NCBI GenBank assembly: GCA_963969525.1
Contig: OZ018394.1
Span: forward strand, 18,058,976 to 18,122,975
Direction of reading: 5' to 3'
DNA: 64,000 nucleotides
From: Ontholestes murinus
Lineage: Eukaryota > Arthropoda > Insecta > Coleoptera > Staphylinidae
Part shown: positions 43,870 through 55,359 of the stretch, piece by piece
How the letters are laid out: every line of letters begins with the position of its first letter
Position numbering within the stretch: the stretch's first letter is position 1
Notes under the pieces: model-generated
Told to the model about the DNA's origin: nothing
Seen by the model: only the letters and a program-made list of their open reading frames with translations
Database searches by the model: none
Translations under genes and position numbers: made by a program

Positions 43870-45340
43870 TATTGTTAGTTGAGTTATTATATATTGGGTT
43901 TTTTTTATTTTAAAGAAAGACATTATGTTACATCTATCAATATTTAAGCGAATGTTATTTAAATTGCACCAATCATTAAGTCTGTTTAGGTCTTGTTGGA
44001 GAAGCTGGGGGTATTTGTGTCAGATAGTTTAGTAAATATTTTAATGTTATCCGCGAACAAAAGACAGTTAGAATTCACAAAACAGGTAGTGACGTCATTT
44101 ATAAAGATGTTGAAGAGCACAGGACCAAAGTGTGAACCCTGTGGAACGACTGAAGTTACAGGAATGGCACGAGAATAATAGTTTCCAATCCGTACTCTCT
44201 GTGTTCTTTCGCTCAAATAAGAGCAGATTCGATCGAAGATTGAGCCATGAATCCCAAGCTTGTACAGTTTAGCTAACAACACCCCTTGGTCGACGGTGTC
44301 GAAAGCCTTGTCGAAGTCGGTGTATATAGAATCAATCTGCTGACCTTTTTCCAAAACCTTTGTAATATAATCCGCGTAGATTAAGAGATTCGTGGCTGTT
44401 GAGCGGCCGCGTCTAAAACTATGTTGCTGCTCTGATAGTAATAGGTCTACCTTCCCGCCAATGTGTGAGGTTATTAATTTCTCAAATAGTTTGGGGATAT
44501 GCGATAAGATCGAAATAGGGCGATAGTTAGTAATTTTTCCAGTATGTCGGAAATTATTGAAGTTAATCCATATAGCGCGGCAAAGTGAGAATGCACATTC
44601 CTTCAGAAGCAAACCTGGTAAACCATCAGAGCCCATTGAGTTATTGGGTTTTATGTGTAAGAGTTCATCTAGTATGGAGGTTATCTTAATCTCGGGTAAA
44701 GTTTTTATTGGTATGCGAGTTGAATGAATTCCTATACACCGACCCAAAGAAAGTTGCAAATGAATTAACGACTTCTTCTTCAGAACCTATTTAATTTATG
44801 TTAAATTCAAAAGAATTTGGAAATTCAAATTTTGTACGTTTGGATTTGACATGATTCCAGAATAATCTGGTATCATTAATGATAAAATGATCGAGTGATG
44901 TTTTTACAGTCGGATCGAGCTTTTTTGAATTCTTTGTAGTGAAAATCTAGGTTAGACTTTTTAAACTTTGCATGCAATGTTTTTTTTTGTAAATTACTAG
45001 CTTTTTTAGTTCGCTGTTAAACCATTTAGGGTAGCGAGTCTTAGGTGGGGAGTTCGCCTTAACCAGAGGCACGTATAGTTAATGGCTTCATACAAGATAC
45101 TATAAAAATATCAACTTGATCATTCACTGATTTGTTATAAAATAAAGTATCCCAATTTGTATTGATAAAAAGTGGAATGCAAGTAAAGTTCTTTATACCG
45201 ACATGATCTTTAATAAAACAGAATATTTCATCAACAGTTGTTGAGGGACTGCAGTTATGAATATAATAGAATGAACGTTTGCTTGCACCAAGAAATCCAA
45301 CGTTACAGATGATAACGACCACGAAGAATAGATAGTAATC
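43870..45340 (-). pseudogene. Jockey/CR1-like LINE: endonuclease end and reverse transcriptase
   Basis: On the minus strand, the 45059-45322 frame gives an endonuclease C-terminal segment (VNDQVDIFIVSC). Shifted frames then give RYPKWFNSELKKLVIYKKK and IGSEEEVVNSFATFFGSVY. A 257-codon open frame (43986-44759) carries RT motifs: NSMGSDGLPGLLLKE, TNYRPISILSHIPKLFEKLI, FDKAFDTVDQGVLLAKLYKLG, VVPQGSHFGPVLFNIFIND, and CLLFADNIKIF at about residue 234-244. The catalytic FADD has become FADN. After a frameshift, LNRLNDWCNLNNIRLNIDRC continues the RT to about 43875, where it is cut off. The 3' end is missing, so this is not a simple 5'-truncated copy. Confidence 0.85.
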
Positions 45341-45559
45341 TCGGGCTCTTATTAGGTTCCTAAATTTTCTAACTACGAAAAGAGCGAGTTACTTTTTCAT
45401 CGGTTTTTCGTTTCATCATATCTCAACCTCCTTCTACGGTTATGTTATCGCAGTTACATTGATTGGTATTTTTTTTATTTTACTGCGGTTGTTCCCTGCT
45501 TTAGTTTCAGTTGATCAGTTTGATCCTCTTGCGCATATATCGCTATTTGATCATTTTAT

Positions 45560-46942
45560 CAATAAAAGTTTAAAAGTTTATAGAAAGATATAAAGCAAAA
45601 AACTAACAGTTTAAAATTTAAAAACAGATGGAGTTTTAAAAAAATTATAAGAAGTTTTTAATAAAAAAAATATTAAGAATTTACTAAAAGGCAACAGTTA
45701 ACAAACTTAATTTTATGAAAACATAAGTTGAAAGACTTACTGTCGATAGCGAAGGATCATACAAATTATTGTTATTGTTGTAATTATATACTATCTTCAA
45801 TAAAAATGTTTCTCTAATAATTAAAAGAAAACCCAAGAATAAATTGATATTTCAAATATTAAAAAAGAAAATTAAAATAAAAAAAATCCCAAGAAACGAA
45901 AAAATTTACTTAAAGATTAATTGAAAAATAAATTAAGAATATAAACAGTGAAAAATAAAATTAAAATTAAAATCTGAATTTTATTATATTAATATATTTG
46001 TTTTTATCATACAAATATTAACAAAATTTGTCACAAAAAATAATTGACATTTTATTTAAAAAAAAACAACTGTAAAAGTTTAATAAAACAGTTTAAAAAA
46101 GAAAAATAAAACAGTTACAAAAGCATGAAAATAAAAAGTGAACAATAAAATTTTTAATTGTCATTAAAAATACAGTTAAAAAATTAGCAAAAACAATAGA
46201 ATTTTTTTGCAAAAATAAGAAAAAGAAAAATAATTAGTTTTTTGAAATTTTTATATATTTTTAAAAACAGATAAACATTTCTTTTTAAAATTAAAAAAAT
46301 AAGAAATTACAAGAAATTACTCGAATTCCCAAAAGAAATGATTAAAATTTAAACCGAATTTTATCAGAAATAAGCAAATAAAGAAAAAAGACAGGATGAA
46401 AGAAAGGAAGAAATAAAGAAAGAAAGGAAGAAAGAGAGAAATAAATATATGAGGATTTACTAAAAAAAATGTAGCGTTTGCTAAAAATAATTAAAGATTT
46501 TTTTTTTTAAGAAATTGATTTTGATTTTGAATTATTTGAAACTTGAGAATTTCTTTAAAAAAACTAAATTATACAAAATATAAAAAATTTATAATTGAAA
46601 TGAAAATAAATTTAAAAAAAATAAATTTAAAAAAATTCACTTTCACTCTAAAGTACATTTTATCATTTATTACTGCATTCAACATAAATAATTTCACTCA
46701 AATTAGTATTGCTTTGATCGTTGTACCATTTGTAACACGCCGAAAATTACTTTTGTATCATACAATATCTGTCGAGTTATTAGCCAGAATAGTATGTTTC
46801 AACAAGTAATTTATTTTGTAGTCTTAGTTGTAGATTCACGAAATGTTTTCGTATTTTTAAATTATTAAAATGAAAATATTCTCAAAAGCAGTTTAAATTT
46901 CACTGTAAAACCCCTAAAAATATATAGAAAACTAATAAAAAA
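45560..46942. repeat. AT-rich degenerate array, left of the LINE
   Basis: AAAACAGTTAAAAATTT-type low-complexity repeats, with a purine-rich patch (GAAAGAAAGGAAGAAAGAGA around 46400-46445). The same array continues at 49065. The short K-rich open frame at 46543-46809 is a repeat product. Confidence 0.6.
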
Positions 46943-46954
46943 CTGAAACAATTA
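46943..46954. repeat. Target-site duplication, left copy
   Basis: CTGAAACAATTA, identical to 49053-49064 and flanking the LINE. Confidence 0.85.
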
Positions 46955-49052
46955 GTCAGAAACTATTTTATTACATACCCCAAAACTAAAAAAACAACAT
47001 TATAAATATCCCCTGCCCAAGTTCATCCTTAGACTGCTGAAATACAAGAGACAACTATACAGAGACAGTAAATTCTACGAGGACAGTTCAATCAAAAACA
47101 AATTTAACAAATTAAATAAAGAAATTAAAATACTAATTTCAGAATACAAAAAGCATACATGGCTGGAAGCTTGCCAAAGAATAAATGACAGTAATGGAAA
47201 AACATATTGGACAGAAATAAAGAAACTTTCAAAGTATAAAAAATCAGACAACATTGCTAATATTAAAGACCCAACTGACGGTTCAATACTGACGGACGAT
47301 ACATCAATAGCAAATGCATTTGCAGAACAGTTAGAGAGGACGTTTCAACAATCATACAGCCACGAATATGACGACAACTTTTTCAATACAGTTACTGACT
47401 GGTTTAATTCCTATGACAAAATACCCCTGCCCCCTCCAATCGACGATTCACTAGACGAGACAGATTACTACACACAGTTGCACTCTGGTAAAAATTCCTC
47501 CCCCGGTCATGACAAAATTCCTCGTCTACTCCTTAAACAACTTTCCCACGAAATCCACATGTTCATATTAAAAATTTATAACTACTGCTATTCCCATCAA
47601 TTTTTCCCTACAGAATGGAAGCAAGGAATTGCTATCTGTATTCCCAAACCTGACACCGATCCTACCTTAGTATCCAGTTACCGCCCCATTACTCTCCTAC
47701 CAGTAATAGGTAAACTATACGAATCCCTTATCAAACAAAAACTCCTCCAATCCTCCAACAACCACATACCCGAATACCAGTTTGGTTTCCTGCCCAAAAA
47801 ATCAACTACTCATCCTCTATCCATTCTAACCTCCAATATCCAAACCAATCACCTCGAAGGTCATAAAACAGCCATTCTTTTTCTCGACATACAAAAGGCA
47901 TTTGATTCGGTTTGGCATATTGGCCTCATTTATAAGTGTTTCCTTCTAAATATTCCACGTCATTTAATAATCCTTATCCATAACTTCCTCTCTAACAGAA
48001 CCTGCAAAGTTAGATTCAATCAAACCTATTCCGACCCATTTCCTATCCATCAAGGTGTACCACAAGGATCTCCTCTCTCACCCCTTTTATATAATATATT
48101 TTGTCATGACATCTACAACCCCAACCCAACTTACTTCCATCCCTCAAAATACGCCCTCCTCTTTGCTGACGACACTGCCCTGGTTACCCACGCCCCGACT
48201 CTCCAAGCTGCCCAACTATCCCTCCAATCATCATTTGATGCAATACAATCCTGGTGCTCCAAATGGCGTATGAAAGTAAACCCTTCCAAATCCAAACTGT
48301 TTATTCCCCATCACAAAATTACACCACATTCCCCTTCCATTAATATTAACAACACCTACATCCACCCCTCCAACACCTGTAAATACCTAGGCGTCCTTTT
48401 CGATTCCAAACTTTCCTTTACAGCCCACGCACAATTAATCAAATCCAAAATCAAAATAAGAGCTCGACATTTCCGTGCACTCACTTACAAAAATCAAGGC
48501 ATTTCCACCAAAACAGCCACACACATTTACACAACGATTTGTCGACCTCTTATTGATTATAGTGCGATCCTATTTAACCAAATCCGCCCTTCCACTCTCC
48601 ACCACTTTAACGTCGCCGAAAGGTCAGCCCTACGTACCCTTACCAAACTAAGACATCCCATCAATCCCCTACACAATCCTTCTAACGCCCTCCTTTACGA
48701 AACCACACAAGTCATCCCAATATCCCAACGTATAAATAGCCTTAGTTTAAAATTCGCCAAAAATCCCTTTAATGTAACCCTCCTCAATAAATTCTGTACC
48801 CCCCGAAACCCCAATATCCCCCCCAAACATAAACACCCATCAATCACCATTCATCAATTCATTAGTTCGAATCACCCAGACTGTTAAGCTAGCTAGCAAG
48901 ACTATTTAATTTTTTTAGACATAACTTAGAGTCAAGACAGGGCAGAAAGACCGATGGTCGATAGCCCAACGGACAGACTAACCACATTGTTATTTACTTG
49001 TATGTTTCCATAAATTGTATATAATTGTTCGAATAAAGATGTTGTTCTCTCT
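46955..49052 (+). mobile_element. Jockey-like LINE, 5'-truncated, recently inserted (2098 bp)
   Basis: Flanked by perfect 12 bp duplications. The left end is the truncation point inside ORF2. The right end is the 3' UTR, terminating in AATAAAGATG and a short TTCTCTCT tail. The host on both sides is the same AT-rich array. Two related 5'-truncated copies lie at 5014-5222 and 54170-55346. Confidence 0.92.
46956..48887 (+). CDS. Jockey-like LINE ORF2 protein, C-terminal 643 residues
   Basis: The frame is open without a stop or frameshift from the truncation point to TAA at 48885-48887. It lacks its natural start; the first Leu/Met candidates are internal and not meaningful. Residues 1-170 are the linker after the endonuclease (LISEYKKHTWLEACQRIND is a typical pre-RT segment). 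The reverse transcriptase runs from about 175: NSSPGHDKIPRLLLK, SYRPITLLPVIGKLYE (about 241), FLDIQKAFDSVWHIG (about 309), GVPQGSPLSPLLYNIF (about 367), and the catalytic FADD (about 403-406). It is followed by WCSKWRMKVNPSKSK and the thumb (TCKYLGVLFDSKLSF). The C terminus has no zinc knuckle. The endonuclease and ORF1 are absent, so it cannot move by itself. The clean frame indicates a young copy. Confidence 0.9.
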   Translation, partial: SETILLHTPKLKKQHYKYPLPKFILRLLKYKRQLYRDSKFYEDSSIKNKFNKLNKEIKILISEYKKHTWLEACQRINDSNGKTYWTEIKKLSKYKKSDNIANIKDPTDGSILTDDTSIANAFAEQLERTFQQSYSHEYDDNFFNTVTDWFNSYDKIPLPPPIDDSLDETDYYTQLHSGKNSSPGHDKIPRLLLKQLSHEIHMFILKIYNYCYSHQFFPTEWKQGIAICIPKPDTDPTLVSSYRPITLLPVIGKLYESLIKQKLLQSSNNHIPEYQFGFLPKKSTTHPLSILTSNIQTNHLEGHKTAILFLDIQKAFDSVWHIGLIYKCFLLNIPRHLIILIHNFLSNRTCKVRFNQTYSDPFPIHQGVPQGSPLSPLLYNIFCHDIYNPNPTYFHPSKYALLFADDTALVTHAPTLQAAQLSLQSSFDAIQSWCSKWRMKVNPSKSKLFIPHHKITPHSPSININNTYIHPSNTCKYLGVLFDSKLSFTAHAQLIKSKIKIRARHFRALTYKNQGISTKTATHIYTTICRPLIDYSAILFNQIRPSTLHHFNVAERSALRTLTKLRHPINPLHNPSNALLYETTQVIPISQRINSLSLKFAKNPFNVTLLNKFCTPRNPNIPPKHKHPSITIHQFISSNHPDC

Positions 49053-49064
49053 CTGAAACAATTA
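49053..49064. repeat. Target-site duplication, right copy
   Basis: CTGAAACAATTA, matching 46943-46954 exactly. Confidence 0.85.
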
Positions 49065-50560
49065 AAAAATGAATTAAATTTGATCAAAAATAAAAAAACT
49101 TTATTTAAAAATTAAATATTTCTAGAAAATAGTTTGAAATTTGTAATGAAAATTAACAATTTCGTAAAATCCAAGTGTAAATGTAAAAATAACTGTTTCA
49201 TTACAGTTAAATATACAGTTAAAAAGATATTTTTTAAACAATTGAAGAAAATCAAATATAATATAAAAATCAATTGGTAATTTGCTAAAACAATCAATTT
49301 AAAGCTGACAGAATTTAAAAAAATTAAGACAAAACAGTATTAAATTGCATATTTCCTGTTGGCGAATTACAAAAGACTTTTAAAAAAGAAAAACAATAAA
49401 AATTTACTAGAAAGAAAACGGTTTCAAATTTGTATATAAAACTAAATTTGAAACTTTTTTAAAATACGTTTAAAAACGTTTTATAAATAATTTAAAATTA
49501 ACATAGAAACAGTTGGAATTACACAAAACAGATGAAAATTGATTATTAATTGTTTAAAAATGATAATTTGCTAAAAAACTAAATTCTACTAAAAATAAAA
49601 AAATCTTAAAAAGCACTTGAAAAGGTTTAAAAATAGTGTAAAGATTTATAAACTCTTATAAATAACTAAAAATTAGCATTGATTTTTTAATTGTTGAAAA
49701 TGAGAATTTATTAAAAAAACAATTTAACATATTCGAAAAAGTACATTGCATTTCAATTTTTTAATGTTAAAAAGTAGATATAATCGGCTGGAAATTAACA
49801 AACTACCATTAAAACATGAAACTTTCTAAAAATGAACGAAAATTTTGTAAAATAAAGTTGAAAACATTCTAAGAAACAGTGTTAAAAAATACGTAGAAAC
49901 AGAATAAATTTAAAAGAAAACAATTAATTCTCAATTGTTTGAAAATATTTGAAAGTTGAAAAAATTCTAAGAGGAGTAAAAATGAAACAATTGAAAACCG
50001 TTCTTAAAAACATTTTAAAAGTTACAAAGAATTTCTTTGAATTAAAGTAAGAACATTTGACAATTTACAAACGAAATAATAATTATAAACTAGGAGCATA
50101 AAAATTACAGCAGTTAATAGTTTAAAACTTACCTAAAACAATTTAATATAAATCGTGAGAACAGTTAAACAGTAAAATTCAACTTTAACAAACAAAAAAG
50201 TAATAAAAATTTTAGAAAATAGTTGACAACGTTCTAAAATCAGTTTTTTTCAAAAAAAAAATATAAGATAAATTGATTAAAAATTATTAAAAAATTAATA
50301 TTTAAAAAAGGTAGAGGCATTTTGTTATTTAAATATATTGTCCGAAACAGTTAAATATTTATTTATACAATTTTAAAAATTACGTGGAAACAGCTGATTT
50401 TCAACAAAAAAATGAAAATTAAGCTAAATTTTATGAAACATATTTGAACGTTTACTGCTGAAAACGTTCTACAAAACAGTTTCCAAAATACATATTTACA
50501 GTTAATAAATATAATTGATCAAAGTTTCTTAAAACCAAAATAAAAACTGTCTAATAAGCA
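49065..50560. repeat. AT-rich degenerate array, right of the LINE
   Basis: Continuation of the 45560-46942 array: repeated AAAACAGTT, AAAATTTACTAAAAA and AAACGTTCTAAAA strings with no clear unit length. No gene is seen. Confidence 0.6.
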
Positions 50561-50870
50561 GCCCAATCAAGGATTATTTTTCTTTTTTGGTTTGTAAAAA
50601 ATTATTATTTTAGTATTTAGTATTTACTATGGTCAACATTAGGTGTAATTTTATTTAATTATAGAGTAGATGTATAGATTTATTTTAATATTAGCGATTA
50701 GACTGTACTACTAACAAATCTGTTTTTAAGTTAGAACATTATTTATTTTATTATTCTTAGTAATTAAGCATTTTAATTATTTTATATGTATATCTTTTGA
50801 CTTCTGTAAGAGCATTTATTTTGTTCTTAGCACCAATAAAGGGTGGTTTGATTTGATTTGATTTAAAAAC
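50560..50870 (+). mobile_element. Probable LINE 3' end with (TTTGA)n tail
   Basis: Ends CACCAATAAAGGGTGGTTTG followed by ATTTGATTTGATTT, the AATAAA-plus-short-repeat ending typical of non-LTR elements that lack poly(A). No coding homology is visible in the preceding 300 bp, and the left boundary is a guess. Confidence 0.45.
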
Positions 50871-51059
50871 ATAAAAATATCAATTTTAACAGTTAAAAAA
50901 CAATTAAAAATATTTCCATAATAAAAAAATTTCTTAAAAACACAATACTTTCTGAGAGTGCATATAAGGTTTTTAATTAAATATATTATATTTATTATAC
51001 TTCAACTTTCTTTCTAAGAAAATAAATAAACATATATAAGAATATTATAGAAAATATAT

Positions 51060-51363
51060 ATAAAAAAATGGGAAAAGAAGCTGGGCGGAGCTCTTGCAAC
51101 TGCGATGATCTTCAAATCTGCTTCCAACTTATGGCAGATTCTCAGAATTCCGTATGTTCCCTTTATCATTAATGTTGGCCTTAATTTAGGCTTATCAATT
51201 TTTAGAGTTATGAAAATGACATTTGATATTTAATGCAAATATCATATCTAATCTTTGTTTGTTTTTTTTGTGTTTTAGAATAACTTAGTTCGTAAATTTT
51301 GATGCAATTTTGTACATGTATATCACACCTTGAAAATAAAGAGATATTATTATTATTATTATT
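51060..51363 (+). mobile_element. Probable LINE 3' end with (ATT)n tail
   Basis: Ends ACCTTGAAAATAAAGAGATA and (TTATTA)n at 51344-51363. The upstream part has moderate GC content, unlike its neighbours, and a small hairpin (AATCTGC...GCAGATT, 51115-51141). It is noncoding. The left boundary is uncertain. Confidence 0.45.
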
Positions 51364-51369
51364 TAAAAA

Positions 51370-52740
51370 CTCTAATTTCAGATTATTACAAATATTTATG
51401 TTTAAAGCTTCCTCCAATGCACTAGACCGAAGTGGTTGTTCACAGGCAAGGAAGTAGATAATTATGATTTCCTATATATATATATTCATACCAAAAAAAT
51501 ACGATTCCAAGTTAAAGAGGTTTTTCTGCCATTTAGAATATCAGATTTGTTTGCAAATGCAAGCAACGCCAGACTGGGAAATTGCCTTTGTATTTAAATG
51601 CACGCTGTACTTTGCATCATGAAGGAGGAACATATTAATGCCATTTTCGCTAGTTTATCCCTTCTATATCGAATAATCACCGACAATTTGCATATGCACT
51701 CTGCACTTCAGCCGCTGTAAAAAGAACATGCACGCTATCTCCAAGTGGAGATTAATATAAATTATTTCACCCTGTGTGTACATATGCGGAGGATAAAAGT
51801 TTTACGTGTGGCAATAAAAAAGCATCACGAGAAGTGCACATTAACGTGAATTACCGTGCGTAATTATACAATGAAATCCTCCTTAAAATATATAGAGAGT
51901 TACAGTTACGACTGTTATTTTGTTTTTTTTGCATAAACACTTCTACGGATATAATCTTCTCTTAAATTATTTATACTGTCCGTTTATGTGATCTATATTC
52001 ATTATGTAAGTGTGTTTTCATACATATGTTTTTGGCTTTTTGCAATTTATACTTCCAAAATCCACTTTAATGAAAAATAGTTGCAAATGTGCTGGTCCTG
52101 ACCGTCTGACTCCAATATTTGCATTTGTTAAAGCTGTGCTAAGAATTGTATCTGTATGTTTTACTTCTGTGTGGATTATTGCTATAGTGGGCATTGGTAA
52201 ATCTAAACTAGACGACTGTTCATCAATTTAATATCTTTTTTTTTATATTACAATTATTTATTGAGTATTATATTATTATATTAGGTATATTAGAGATTAG
52301 AGTGCAATAAATTTATGACTCTATACTTAATTAAATATATAGTTTAAGGCCATAAATTATAAAAACCATCTTGTTTAATCACTGTCTAGTTTCTAAACTC
52401 TGCGTAATTTCTACTGATTTATTGCAAACATAGTTTTTAATATGGAAACATTAACTGCCGTTTCGTCTGCGTTTTCCTTTTATTGCAGCAATAAATTTCG
52501 GACACAATGTTCAAATTACAAGGTTCGCCAATAAATCAATAACTCTTGATATGTGAGACATGGAGGGATGTTTCGCTGGTTCTCGAGATTTATTTCGACG
52601 AGCCGAAGGCGTATTAAATGCAATCTTAATCTTAAATCGACATCTGAAGGCAGTGTATAATTTATTTTCGTTCATTTATTTTTTCGAAACGGTTTTTTTC
52701 TGAAAATTATTAAAACATTTTAATGATTTTTTGGTGCCCT
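51370..52740. other. Mostly unique noncoding DNA
   Basis: Ordinary non-repetitive sequence, apart from the possible LINE fragment at 52010-52231. No host exon is recognised. Confidence 0.5.
52010..52231 (+). pseudogene. Possible LINE reverse transcriptase N-terminal fragment
   Basis: The open frame reads NSCKCAGPDRLTPIFAFV and then VCFTSVWIIAIVGIGKSKLD, ending at DDCSSI. This parallels the conserved LINE stretch G-P-D-G-x-x-P-x-F ... F-P-x-x-W-K-x-A-x-V-x-P-I-x-K-S-G, which leads up to YRPIS. The spacing is about 10 residues short and the YRPIS box is not found downstream. The match is suggestive only. Confidence 0.35.
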
Positions 52741-52749
52741 AGAGGAATT

Positions 52750-52965
52750 CATAGTTTATTGTGGCAGGTCAGGAGTTCACTAAGACAATATATAATTTTT
52801 ACTAGTATTTAAACAATCTTTTAAAGTTAATATATAGTTTGTTATGGTAGGTCAAGAGTATGTTAAGATAATAAATAATGTATTGAGGTAGGTCAAGAGT
52901 TCGTTAGGTTAGTGTATAATACATTTCGTTAATCTAATATAGAGATTATTGTGGTAGGTCAGAGT
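52750..52965. repeat. 41 bp minisatellite, locus 3 (inverted orientation)
   Basis: Four degenerate units with TTTATTGTGGCAGGTCAGGA (52757-52776), TTATGGTAGGTCAAGAGTAT, TTGAGGTAGGTCAAGAGTTC and TTGTGGTAGGTCAGAGTTG. These are the complement of the unit at 18493-18745 and 29605-29812. Confidence 0.75.
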
Positions 52966-52969
52966 TGTA

Positions 52970-53735
52970 ACACAATATAAACTTTTCTTTATCTGATTGA
53001 TAATTTTTGTATTTTTCAGAGTTTTCTTTCGGCTTTGCTAGATTTTTCGAAAATGTATACTTTATTTAAAAAATTTGTATAGTAATAAGTATTTATAAAG
53101 TATTAAAATTAGCTACGAATGAGTTAATAGTCTGTGGTGATTGCGCTATGGTTTTATTACTTGAAGCAGCAGATGTGTAAACTTTAGTATCATCGTTTCT
53201 CCTGACTATACTCCTGTTAACACTCCCACAACTGTTTATTAAAGTCCTGTATCTGATGTTGGGCACCTCTTTAGGCTTTGGTACCACCACTTTGCTCGGC
53301 TATTTAGGTGATGTTCTCGGTGTTATCGTGGTGGTTTTCTCTTGTGGGCCGGATCTCACACCCAGGGTTCTATTGATTACTGTCTTTTGTTGAGGCCTCT
53401 GAAACAAAAAATGTTTCTTTTATTCTTCCTTCATTTCTAAATCACCGCAGAGTAATTATTTTTCCAGTAAATTTTTTTCTCTACTTCCTTGATAGTTTGT
53501 TCTTGATTTTAAAAAAAATCTTCAGAATTTTGCAGAATACGCCAAGATGCACAGAATTTTATTTTATTTGTCTTCTATGAGTTTTCTAGAAAATTTTCTT
53601 TGAAAATTTATTTATTCTCCACCAAACTATTATCCATATTTCTCGACTATTCTATTTATTGGTTCTTTTTTATAAACAATATTATGTGTTATTTGGGAAA
53701 TATGGGAATATTTTAATGATTTATCTGCATAATAC
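52970..53735. other. Unrecognised noncoding DNA
   Basis: The open frame at 53093-53290 (minus) has no known domain. From about 53440 to 53660 the sequence has TTTTCTAGAAAATTTTC-like strings in the style of the inverted array at 57020. Confidence 0.4.
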
Positions 53736-53739
53736 GGTG

Positions 53740-53990
53740 TAATAACGATCTAGGCGCATTTAAAGCGCTTGCGCGCTTTCGAATTGAAATGTTCTGATCG
53801 TCACGAACAGACTATCCACGTTTCTGTCGTTCTTGATGATGTTGGAAGACCCATTTTTAGTTGTTCCAATGTTGTACCGGTCTCTTCAAACTTCTTCGTC
53901 TATTTTAGAATGTGAGTTATGCTTGTATCGCGAAGACCTTGACTATTACAGAATGTTCTAGCACATTTAATTTGTAAAACTTTGTCTCCC
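53740..53990 (-). pseudogene. Mariner/Tc1-like transposase, N-terminal fragment
   Basis: Minus-strand translation gives RTFCNSQGLRDTSITHILK, KKFEETGTTLEQ, GLPTSSRTTE and, in a shifted frame, SIRKRASALNAPRSLLHRIM. This matches the paired HTH region of the same family as the gene at 19520, where the equivalent reads STRKRSNALGMPRTSLIRIL. The catalytic domain is absent. Confidence 0.6.
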
Positions 53991-54169
53991 ATAAGGCGCA
54001 GTCCGCTTCCAAGAAACGTTTTATGGCGACTAAATTGCCAAGAGCTAGATTACCGATTGCTCTACTCCTTAATGTTGATGCATATGATTTATTAAATCTT
54101 TTGCTAGAACATTTTTTTGAATCCAATTATTCCTTTAAAATTTGTGACCAAATTTTTTTTTGTTTTCAA

Positions 54170-55346
54170 GAGAGAGAAAACATCTTTATTATAAATAGTA
54201 TTACAATATATAATTATAATAATTATTGTATTCCTTCGTGCTCTTCTAGCTATTAACCGTAGGCTTTTCAACCTGTCTTCTTTAAATAATTGTTATTGCT
54301 TTTATTAGTCTTGGGTTGTATGAAAAGATGAAATGAATTCGTGGATAGTGGTTTCGGGATGTTTGGATTTAGGGGTTATGTTATGATTATGTTAGATACA
54401 AAGGTGTTAAAATGTGCAATATGTTGGTTAATTGGGGAAATTTTGGACTTTTGATGTAGTAGAATGTTGGAGAAGATGGATTATGGAGAGGATTTTTAAG
54501 ATGCCTGATTTTTGTAAATATTCTGAGGGCTCATTTTTCACAGAATTGTAAATTCCTTAAAACGTGGGGATGGGGGTTATGAAAAAGGATTGCAGCGTAA
54601 ACGAGCAAGGGACGGCAAATCATTTTATAAATATGGACCGCGGTTTTTGTAGAGATTCGTTGACTTTAATAGATAAGTGCTCTAAAATGCCGTGCCCTGT
54701 TTGTGATTTCTAATTTTAAGTTTTTTGTATAGGTTATAAATAAGAATTTAGGATCATAGGTTACTTCCAGATATTTACAAGTCTCTGATGGAGGAATATT
54801 AGTGTTGGTTAGGCATATCTGGGAGGGAGAAGTGCTGGCTCGGTGGAATGGAATAAGTAGATGGGATTTATTAGTGTTGATGGATATTCTCCATTTATTA
54901 AACCATTATTGAAATTTGTCGATCAGCACCTGAAGAGTGTTGAGATTTTAATATGGTTTTCTCATGTGTTATCAATGCTTTATTATCAAAAAAGAGCAGA
55001 CAGCATGAAGAAGGATTAAAGTATTGCGGGTTCGGGTTATAAATCGTGGACGTGGGTGTTATAGAGAAATAGTGACAGTGGGGAACCTTGCGGAACATCT
55101 TGTTGGGAAGTGAAGGATCTGAAAAGTGTATTTTGAATTCGAACATTGAGGAGTCTGGTGTTTAGGTAGTTGTCTATTAGATAGAGATGATGTGTGGTCA
55201 AACGCCTTTTGGATATCAAGAAATAGAATAGCGAACTTATTGCCTTCAAAATGTGCTGTTTGGCAGTTTGATCTAAGAATGGATAGGGGTAGAGTAGTGG
55301 ATCAAACTTTGAGGAATGTGGTCTGAAACATGACGGATTAATTTAT
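54170..55346 (-). mobile_element. Jockey-like LINE, older 5'-truncated copy (1177 bp)
   Basis: Perfect 10 bp direct repeats TTGTTTTCAA at 54160-54169 and 55347-55356 flank it. On the minus strand the RT frame is broken: LIDNYLNTRLLNVRIQNTLF and DVPQGSPLSLFLYNTHVHD (55037-55249 frame), then NPNPQYFNPSSCCLLFFDNK (54898-55146 frame), where FADD is degraded to FFDN. The 3' end (54170-54300) carries the same GACAGG, AATAAAGATG and CTCTCTC elements as the copy at 46955-49052. Both belong to one family, with this one clearly older. Confidence 0.85.
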
Positions 55347-55359
55347 TTGTTTTCAACTT

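Noticed and set aside
50120..50140. Second fused AG|GTAAGT on the minus strand
   Set aside because: It matches the core but lacks a convincing pyrimidine tract and lies in a low-complexity array, so chance is likely.
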